Below are positions 12,714 through 18,610 of a stretch of 18,610 nucleotides of DNA, one piece after another. How positions within the stretch are numbered: position 1 is the first letter of the stretch; every line of letters begins with the position of its first letter. Source of the stretch: DASTHS01 sp035718085. GTDB lineage: Bacteria; Actinomycetota; Acidimicrobiia; Acidimicrobiales; Palsa-688. Both the position numbers and the translations under genes were made by a program. A model generated the notes under the pieces. That model worked only from the letters and a program-made list of their open reading frames with translations, had not been told where the DNA came from and made no database searches. The stretch spans positions 1-18,610 of the forward strand of contig DASTHS010000183.1 in the NCBI GenBank assembly GCA_035718085.1, in the 5' to 3' direction.

Positions 12714-14488
12714 CCCGGCCCGCCGGGCAGCCCGCCCCGCTGCGGGTGCGCTGGCTCGGCGGCCGCGTGGCCTACCGCGACGCGCTCGCCCTGCAGCACG
12801 GGCTGTGGGAGCACGGGAGCGACCCCTGGCTGCTGCTGCTCGAGCACCCGCACACCTACACCCTCGGGGTGCGGGCCGACCCGGCTCACGTGCTGATCGA
12901 CCCGGCGACGGTCGGGGCCGAGGCGGTGCGCACCGACCGCGGCGGCGACGTGACCTACCACGGCCCGGGGCAGCTCGTCGGCTACCCGATCGTCGACGTG
13001 CCCACCGGTCCGGGGGCGGTGCCCGGCCACGTGCACGCCATCGAGCAGCTCGTCATCGCCGCGCTCGGTGACGTCGGCCTGCACGGCGCCGCCCGCCTCG
13101 ACGGCTACCCCGGCGTGTGGCTCGGCGTCGACGGCCCGCGGCCCCGCAAGATCGCCGCCATCGGGGTTCGGGTGTCGAAGGGCCGGTCGATGCACGGCTT
13201 CGCCCTGAACGTCGCGCCAGACCTGGCGATGTTCGGCCACATCGTGCCGTGCGGCATCACCGACAAGGGTGTGACCTCACTGGCTGCCGAGGGCGTCGAC
13301 GTACCCCTGCGTGCCGTGGTCGACGCCGTGGTCGCCCGGGCGGCCGAGCGCTGGGGCGCGGGCGGCGTCGAACGCCACGACGTGGCATGGCGGGTGGCCA
13401 CCACCGACCTGTCGGCCTTCACCCGCGGCGAGGGTCCCGGTGCCCCGGTCGGGCCGGCCGACCACGGGGCCGGCACCCTGGCGGCGGCGCGACCGCAGCC
13501 GGTGCGGTTGCTGGGCCGGCTCGCCGAAGCCGGCGTCGACGCCGCCGCCGGCCTCGCCGTCGACGCCCGCAAGCCCGACTGGCTCCGGGTGAAGGCCCGC
13601 TTCGACGGTGGGTACCGCGACATCAAGCGCACCGTCCGGGACCTGGGGCTGGTCACCGTGTGCGAGGAGGCCGGCTGCCCGAACATCTACGAGTGCTGGG
13701 CCGACGGCACGGCGACGTTCATGGTGAACGGTGAGCGCTGCACCCGGGCCTGTGGGTTCTGCCTGGTTGACACCCGCAAGCCCTTGGCGGCCGACCCCGA
13801 CGAGCCGGCGCGCGTGGCCGAGGCCGTCGTGCGCATGGGCCTGGCCCACGCCGTGGTGACCACCGTCGCCCGCGACGACCTCGACGACGACGGGGCCGGC
13901 ACCATCGCCGCCACGGTGCGAGCCATCCACCTGGCCAGCCCGACCACCGCAGTCGAGGTGCTCATCTCCGACTGCCGCGGCCATGACGCCTCCCTCGACG
14001 CCATCTTCACCAGCCACCCTGAGGTGCTCAACCACAACCTCGAGACCGTCGCCCGGCTCCAACGGGCGGTGCGGCCCTCGGCCTCCTACGCCCGCAGCCT
14101 CTCGGTGCTGGCCCGGGCCAAGCGCGCCGGCCTCACCACCAAGTCGGGTCTGATCGTGGGCATGGGCGAGACGGTCGACGAGGTGCACGCCGCCCTGGCC
14201 GACCTGGCCGGCGTGGGCGTCGACATCGTCACCGTCGGCCAGTACCTGCGTCCCACCTCCCACCACCTCCCCGTGGCCCGGTGGTGGCGGCCCGAGGAGT
14301 TCGCCGCCCTCGCCGCCGTCGGACGCGCCCTCGGCATCGGGCACGTGGAGGCATCGCCCCTCACCCGCTCGAGCTACCACGCCCGCCAGGCGGCGGCAGC
14401 GGCTGCGCCCGCCCAGGGCGGGGTGGCCGGCGCCGAGCCTGTCGGCGCTGGGGCCGGGGCTCCGGCCGCTGCGGGGTCGTTCGCGTGA
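12710..14488 (+). CDS. lipBA: Fused octanoyltransferase (LipB) - lipoyl synthase (LipA)
   Basis: One uninterrupted 592-residue frame carries both steps of de novo lipoate assembly. Residues about 10-235 are LipB: the substrate-binding RGGDVTYHGPGQLVGYP (77-93), catalytic Lys147 (KIAAIGVRVS) and catalytic Cys181 (IVPCGITDKGVTSL). Residues about 285-560 are LipA: auxiliary-cluster cysteines 318, 323 and 329 (CEEAGCPNIYEC), radical SAM cysteines 344, 348 and 351 (CTRACGFC), and the terminal RSSYHA motif (553-558) whose Ser ligates the auxiliary cluster. A linker of about 50 residues joins them. An in-frame GTG at 13502 (residue 265) could start free LipA. The tail after 560 is Ala/Gly-rich. GTG 12710 overlaps the E2 stop by 4 bp. 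All catalytic residues look intact, so both halves should be active. Confidence 0.95.
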   Translation: MTRPAGQPAPLRVRWLGGRVAYRDALALQHGLWEHGSDPWLLLLEHPHTYTLGVRADPAHVLIDPATVGAEAVRTDRGGDVTYHGPGQLVGYPIVDVPTGPGAVPGHVHAIEQLVIAALGDVGLHGAARLDGYPGVWLGVDGPRPRKIAAIGVRVSKGRSMHGFALNVAPDLAMFGHIVPCGITDKGVTSLAAEGVDVPLRAVVDAVVARAAERWGAGGVERHDVAWRVATTDLSAFTRGEGPGAPVGPADHGAGTLAAARPQPVRLLGRLAEAGVDAAAGLAVDARKPDWLRVKARFDGGYRDIKRTVRDLGLVTVCEEAGCPNIYECWADGTATFMVNGERCTRACGFCLVDTRKPLAADPDEPARVAEAVVRMGLAHAVVTTVARDDLDDDGAGTIAATVRAIHLASPTTAVEVLISDCRGHDASLDAIFTSHPEVLNHNLETVARLQRAVRPSASYARSLSVLARAKRAGLTTKSGLIVGMGETVDEVHAALADLAGVGVDIVTVGQYLRPTSHHLPVARWWRPEEFAALAAVGRALGIGHVEASPLTRSSYHARQAAAAAAPAQGGVAGAEPVGAGAGAPAAAGSFA

Positions 14489-15585
14489 GCACCGCCCGGG
14501 CCGCCAGGCTTGCCCGCACCCGGGCGGCCATGGCCGAGCAGGGCGTCGACGCCCTGCTGCTGTCGCTCGGCGCCGACCTGCCGTGGCTCACCGGCTACGA
14601 GGCGATGCCCCTCGAACGGCTGACGATGCTGGTGGTGCCCGCCGACGGCCAGGCGACCCTGTTCCTGCCCCGTCTCGAGGCGCCACGGGTCGCGGACGAC
14701 CCCGAGGTCTTCTCCTTGCAGCCGTGGGACGAGCTCGACGACCCCGTCGCCCTCGTCGCCGCGGCGGTGGGCGGTCGCCGGTCACTGGCGGTCTCCGACC
14801 GGGCGTGGGCCACCTTCGTGCTGGCCCTGCAGCGGCACCTCCCCGCGGCCACGTGGACCACGTCGTCGGTGGTGACCGGGCCGCTGCGCGCCGTCAAGGA
14901 CCCCTCGGAGGTCGAGGCGCTCGTCGCCGCCGGTGCCGCCGCCGACCGGGTGGCCGCCGCACTGCTCGGAGGCGAGATCCCACTCGTTGGCCGCCGCGAG
15001 CGGGAGGTGTCCGACGAGATCGGCCGGCGCCTCGTCGCCGAGGGTCACGACCGGGTCAACTTCGCCATCGTGGGCAGCGGGCCGAACTCGGCCAGCCCGC
15101 ACCACGAGCCGGGGGCGCGCCGGATCCTCCCCGGGGAGGCGGTGGTGTGCGACTTCGGCGGCACCATGGCCGGCTATTGCAGCGACACCACCCGCACCGT
15201 CTTCACCGGGCCGCCGCCGGCCGAGTTCCGCGAGCTCTACGACGTGCTGCAGGCCGCCCAGGCCGCCAGCGTCGCCGCCGCGACGGTGGGGACCAGCTGC
15301 GAGGCGGTCGACGCCGCCGCTCGCCGCCCGATCGAGGCCGCCGGCTTCGGCGACGCGTTCTTGCACCGCACCGGGCACGGCATCGGGCTCGAAGAGCACG
15401 AAGACCCCTACATCGTCTCGGGCAACTCCCGGCCGCTCGAGCCGGGCCACGCCTTCTCGGTCGAGCCGGGCATCTACCTCGCCGGGCAGTGGGGCGCCCG
15501 CATCGAAGACATCGTCATCGCCACCGCCGAGGGCCCCCGTCCGCTCAACACGTCGTCGCACGACTTGGCCGTCGTCGACGGCTGA
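14485..15585 (+). CDS. M24-family metallopeptidase (Xaa-Pro aminopeptidase-like)
   Basis: A 366-residue pita-bread-fold protein. An N-terminal creatinase-like domain (about 1-135, with GVDALLLSLGADLPWLTGYEA) precedes the M24 catalytic domain. All five metal ligands are visible: Asp223 and Asp234 (CDFGGTMAGYCSDTTRT), His298 (HRTGHGIGLEEHE), Glu327 (FSVEPGIYL) and Glu341 (RIEDIV). It probably removes N-terminal residues preceding proline or splits Xaa-Pro dipeptides in the cytoplasm, using Mn or a similar metal; exact specificity is unknown. GTG 14485 overlaps the lipB-lipA stop by 4 bp, with GGGG 8 nt upstream inside that gene. It closes the plus-strand operon and has no obvious biochemical link to lipoate. 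Creatinase-like or prolidase activity are alternatives. Confidence 0.92.
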   Translation: MSTARAARLARTRAAMAEQGVDALLLSLGADLPWLTGYEAMPLERLTMLVVPADGQATLFLPRLEAPRVADDPEVFSLQPWDELDDPVALVAAAVGGRRSLAVSDRAWATFVLALQRHLPAATWTTSSVVTGPLRAVKDPSEVEALVAAGAAADRVAAALLGGEIPLVGRREREVSDEIGRRLVAEGHDRVNFAIVGSGPNSASPHHEPGARRILPGEAVVCDFGGTMAGYCSDTTRTVFTGPPPAEFRELYDVLQAAQAASVAAATVGTSCEAVDAAARRPIEAAGFGDAFLHRTGHGIGLEEHEDPYIVSGNSRPLEPGHAFSVEPGIYLAGQWGARIEDIVIATAEGPRPLNTSSHDLAVVDG

Positions 15586-15603
15586 GCCGCTCGCCGGCCC
15601 CGG

Positions 15604-15885
15604 CTACTCGTGGCCAGCGGCCCGGCGGGCGGCGGGCCCGAGCCGCAGCCCCGCGGCGCGCAGCCGCCCGACCAGCTCCCGGCTGTCGACGGCGCGCGCC
15701 CCGCAGGCGATGGCTTCCTCGCGCAGCTCGGCCGGCACGTCGTAGTGGTCTCCCTGGAACGCCCGGCGGGGGATGCCGATCCGGGCGGCGAAGGCGTGCA
15801 GCTCCTCGTAGGAGACGTCGCTGACCAGGTGGGCCCACCGCCGGCCGTGCCATGGCCACACCGCCGGGTCGACCAGCACCGCCAC
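15604..15885 (-). CDS. DUF4031 domain-containing protein
   Basis: A 93-residue protein matching the DUF4031 pattern: the opening MAVLVDPAVWPWHGRRWAHLV with its Val-Asp-Pro-Pro/Ala-x-Trp and Trp-x-His-Leu marks, then SYEELHAFAARIGIPRRAFQGDHYDVP, where the Asp-His-Tyr-Asp-Val-Pro box is the family signature, and a terminal SRELVGRLRAAGLRLGP. Function is unknown. Conserved His/Asp/Tyr residues suggest a small enzyme or binding domain, which is inference. It starts at GTG 15885 (GTG 15879 is an alternative), 13 bp after the metH stop on the same strand, so it is probably co-transcribed. It ends 18 bp from the convergent M24 peptidase gene. Confidence 0.88.
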   Translation of the reverse strand: MAVLVDPAVWPWHGRRWAHLVSDVSYEELHAFAARIGIPRRAFQGDHYDVPAELREEAIACGARAVDSRELVGRLRAAGLRLGPAARRAAGHE

Positions 15886-15898
15886 CGCCGACCGCCGG

Positions 15899-18610
15899 CT
15901 ACTCGGTGGCCGCGCCGGGCTCGCTGGCCGGGCGCACCACGAAGTACTTCGCCTGTGGGTGGTGGCAGATGATGGCCGCGGTCGTCTGCTCGGGGTGGAA
16001 CTGCCAGGACGACTCCTCGCTCACCTCCACCCCGATGCGCTCGGCGCCGACGAGCTCGGCGCACTTGCCGTTGTCCTCCAGGTCGGGGCACGCCGGGTAG
16101 CCCCAGGAGTAGCGGCCGCCGCGGTACTGCTGGCGGAACAGGCCGGCGAGCGACGGCCCGTCGTCGCCGACGAAACCCCACTCGGTGCGGATGCGGTGGT
16201 GCCAGAACTCGGCGAGTGCCTCGGTCATCTCGACGCCCAGCCCGTGGAGGTGCAGGTAGTCGCTGTAGCGGTCGGCGGCGAAGAGGCGGGCCGCCTCCTC
16301 CGACACCGCAGCGCCCATGGTGACCACGTGGAAGGCGGCGAAGTCGAGCTCCCCGGACTCGACGGGGCGGAAGAAGTCGGCGATGCAGAGGAACGGCTCG
16401 ACCTCTTGACGGGGGAAGGTGAGCCGCATGCGCTCGGCGCGCCGGGTGTCGTCGGTGAAGACCACCAGGTCATCACCGTCCGCGTTGACGGGGAAGTAGC
16501 CGTAGGCGACCGCCGGTCGGAGGACGTCGGCGGCCCGGGCGGCAGCCAGCTGCTCGCGCAGGGCGGCGCGCACCCGGATCCGCATCTCGGCGTCGGTCTC
16601 GCCGGCGGCCTTGTCCGGCCGGTAGCCCCACTGGCCGCGGAACAGCGCCGTCTCGTTCATGAAGGCGGCGATCTCGTCGAGGGGGATCCCCCGCTCGACG
16701 CGGCTGCCCAGGAACGGCGGCACCGGCACCTCGTTGTCGGTGGCGACGGAGGGCGAGCGGCGCACTGGCGGCCGCCGGAGCGCCGCCGACCCGGCGGAGG
16801 CAGCCAGGGCGTCGGCGGCGCGCGACCGGGCGCCCTCGCGACCGCCGAGCTCCCGACCGAAGTCGGCGTCGTCGGCGCCCGAGCGCTTCAGCTCCATCAG
16901 CCGGTCGAGGGTGGCGAGCCCCTCGAATGCGTCCTTCCCGTAGAACAGCCGGCCCTTGTACTCGCCGCGCAGGTCCCGCTCCACGAAGCTGCGGGTGAGC
17001 GCGGCACCGCCCAGGATCACCGGGAGGTCGGCGCGGCCGCGCTCGTTCATCTCCAGGAGGTTCTCGCGCATGATCAGCGTCGACTTCACCAGGAGGCCGC
17101 TCATGCCGATGGCGTCGGCACCGACGCGGTCGGCGGCCTCGAGCATCTCCGGGAGGGCCACCTTGATGCCGAGGTTGTGCACCTCGTAGCCGTTGTTGGT
17201 GAGGATGATGTCGACGAGGTTCTTGCCGATGTCGTGCACGTCACCCTTGACGGTGGCGAGCACGATGCGGCCCTTCCCGCCGCCGTCGGCGCGGTCCATG
17301 TGCGGCTCCAGCCAGGCGACGGCTGCCTTCATGGTCTCGGCCGACTGCAGCACGAACGGCAGCTGCATCTGCCCCGACCCGAACAGCTCGCCCACCACCT
17401 TCATCCCGCCGAGCAGCGGGCCGTTGACCACGTCGAGCGCCGCCCAGCCGGTGTCGAGCGCCTCGGCCAGGTCGGCATCGAGGCCGTCGCGGTCACCGTC
17501 GACGATGCGCTGCTCCAGGCGGCGTTCGAGCGTCCAGCCGCTGCGGTCCTCGGTGGCGACGGCGGAGGCCGACACGCCTTCGAAGAGGTGCAGGAGCTCC
17601 GACAGGGGGTCGTAACCTTCGCGGCGGCGGTCGTAGATCAGATCGAGGCAGATCTCGACGGCCCGGGCGTCGATGCGGGCCAGCGGCACGATCCGCTCGG
17701 CGTGCACGATGGCGGCGTCGAGCCCCGCCTGTTGGCACTCGTGCAGGTAGACCGAGTTGAGCACGTGGCGAGCGGCGGGGGCCAAGCCGAAGCTGACGTT
17801 CGACAGGCCGAGGATGGTGCGCACCCCGGGCAGCTCGGCCTTGATGCGTCGGATGCCGTCGATGGTGGCCGCCCCGTCGCCGCGGGACTCCTCCATGCCC
17901 GTCGCCAGGGTCAGGGCCAACGGGTCGAAGAGCAGGTCCTCCGGCCGCAGCCCGTAGCGGTCGACCGCCAGGTCGTGGATCGCCTTGGCGGCCGCGAGCT
18001 TGTGCTCAGCGGTGCGGGCCTGCCCCGTCTCGTCGATGCAGGTGCACACCACCGCGGCGCCGTATTCGGCGGCCATCGAGAGGAACCGGTCGAGGCGGGT
18101 GCCGGGCGCGTCACCGTCCTCCAGGTTGACCGAGTTGAGCACCGACTTGCCGGCGATGCGCTGCAGCCCCGCTTCGATCACGTCGGGCTCGGTGGAGTCG
18201 AGCATGATCGGCAGCGTCGACTGGGTGGCGAACCGGCCGGCCACCTCGGCCATGTCGGCGACGCCGTCTTCGCCGGTGTAGTCGACGCAGACGTCGAGCA
18301 CGTGGGCGCCGCCCTTCACCGCGTCACGTGCCATGGCGACGCAGGTGTCCCAGTCGTCGGCGAGCATCGCCTCGCGGAACTTCTTCGACCCGTTCGCGTT
18401 CGTGCGCTCGCCGACCATCAGCACCGACGGCGCCTGGTCGAACGGCACGTGGGTGTAGATCGACGCGCAGCCGGGCTCCCAGACGGCGTCGCGGTCGGCG
18501 GGGCGCAGATCCCGGGTGGCCGCCACCACGGCGGCGAGGTGATCGGGTGTGGTGCCGCAGCAGCCGCCGACGACCCGGACACCGAACTCCGCCACGAACC
18601 GGGCATGGTG
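15899..18610 (-). CDS. metH: Cobalamin-dependent methionine synthase MetH (5' truncated by window edge)
   Basis: 903 residues are visible, open to the window edge. The first part is the end of the homocysteine-binding domain, with zinc-site cysteines in VVGGCCGTTPDH (visible 17-18). Next comes the methyltetrahydrofolate (pterin-binding) domain (VGERTNANGSKKFREA, MLDSTEPDVIEAGL, GLSNVSFGL), then the helical cap and B12-binding domain with VKGDVHDIGKN, whose His (17235-17237) is the lower cobalt ligand. An Ala/Arg-rich linker leads to the C-terminal reactivation domain (FPVNADGDDLVVFTDD, EFWHHRIRTEWGF, and WGYPACPDL near 16079-16108) that binds S-adenosylmethionine. It makes methionine from homocysteine and methyl-tetrahydrofolate. 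All four modules are represented, so the gene looks intact apart from the missing 5' end. DUF4031 follows 13 bp downstream. Confidence 0.97.
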   Translation of the reverse strand, partial: HHARFVAEFGVRVVGGCCGTTPDHLAAVVAATRDLRPADRDAVWEPGCASIYTHVPFDQAPSVLMVGERTNANGSKKFREAMLADDWDTCVAMARDAVKGGAHVLDVCVDYTGEDGVADMAEVAGRFATQSTLPIMLDSTEPDVIEAGLQRIAGKSVLNSVNLEDGDAPGTRLDRFLSMAAEYGAAVVCTCIDETGQARTAEHKLAAAKAIHDLAVDRYGLRPEDLLFDPLALTLATGMEESRGDGAATIDGIRRIKAELPGVRTILGLSNVSFGLAPAARHVLNSVYLHECQQAGLDAAIVHAERIVPLARIDARAVEICLDLIYDRRREGYDPLSELLHLFEGVSASAVATEDRSGWTLERRLEQRIVDGDRDGLDADLAEALDTGWAALDVVNGPLLGGMKVVGELFGSGQMQLPFVLQSAETMKAAVAWLEPHMDRADGGGKGRIVLATVKGDVHDIGKNLVDIILTNNGYEVHNLGIKVALPEMLEAADRVGADAIGMSGLLVKSTLIMRENLLEMNERGRADLPVILGGAALTRSFVERDLRGEYKGRLFYGKDAFEGLATLDRLMELKRSGADDADFGRELGGREGARSRAADALAASAGSAALRRPPVRRSPSVATDNEVPVPPFLGSRVERGIPLDEIAAFMNETALFRGQWGYRPDKAAGETDAEMRIRVRAALREQLAAARAADVLRPAVAYGYFPVNADGDDLVVFTDDTRRAERMRLTFPRQEVEPFLCIADFFRPVESGELDFAAFHVVTMGAAVSEEAARLFAADRYSDYLHLHGLGVEMTEALAEFWHHRIRTEWGFVGDDGPSLAGLFRQQYRGGRYSWGYPACPDLEDNGKCAELVGAERIGVEVSEESSWQFHPEQTTAAIICHHPQAKYFVVRPASEPGAATE

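Noticed and set aside
12710..14488. LipB-LipA fusion as an artefact of a missed stop
   Set aside because: The linker reads in frame with normal codon use and no stop over about 150 bp, and both domains are complete; only re-sequencing could overturn it.
15586..15603. Possible hairpin terminator between the convergent M24 and DUF4031 genes (GCCGG-CC-CCGGC around 15593-15604)
   Set aside because: The stem is 5 bp with a 2-nt loop and no T-run on either strand; such small matches are expected by chance at this GC content.

Overview
The window is very GC-rich, densely coded bacterial DNA. Genes are compact and GTG/TTG starts are common. A mycofactocin gene set, an actinobacterial-style E3/E2/lipoate block and a cobalamin-dependent MetH all point to the Actinomycetota. 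An Acidimicrobiia-like lineage is my inference; the sequence alone does not fix the genus.

Layout. Positions 1-227 (+) hold the 3' end of an ArsR-type helix-turn-helix regulator, followed by a small SnoaL/NTF2-fold gene (304-687, +). A long minus-strand operon then runs from 9590 down to 696. It starts with a complete dipeptide/oligopeptide ABC importer: lipoprotein binding protein, two permeases and two ATPases. It continues without a real gap into mycofactocin genes mftB, mftA (only 41 codons, very easy to miss), mftC and mftE, and ends with a mycofactocin-type SDR dehydrogenase. Junctions are 4-bp GTGA overlaps or gaps of 2-22 bp. mftD, mftF and mftR are not in the window, and mftB precedes mftA, the reverse of the usual order.

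Divergent from this operon, across a promoter-bearing gap of about 160 bp, a plus-strand operon (about 9752-15585) encodes dihydrolipoamide dehydrogenase (E3), an E2 acyltransferase, a single 592-residue protein that fuses octanoyltransferase LipB to lipoyl synthase LipA, and an M24 metallopeptidase. This is a self-contained lipoyl module: the carrier protein, its reoxidase and both enzymes that build its cofactor.

Convergent with it, on the minus strand, are a 5'-truncated cobalamin-dependent methionine synthase (metH, running off the right edge) and a short DUF4031 gene behind it.

Most notable: (1) the physical and probably translational linkage of a peptide importer to the mycofactocin maturase genes; (2) the LipB-LipA fusion; (3) a collagen-like Gly-X-Y N-terminus on MftB built from a 9-bp tandem repeat. 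No rRNA, tRNA, CRISPR array, insertion sequence or other mobile element was seen.
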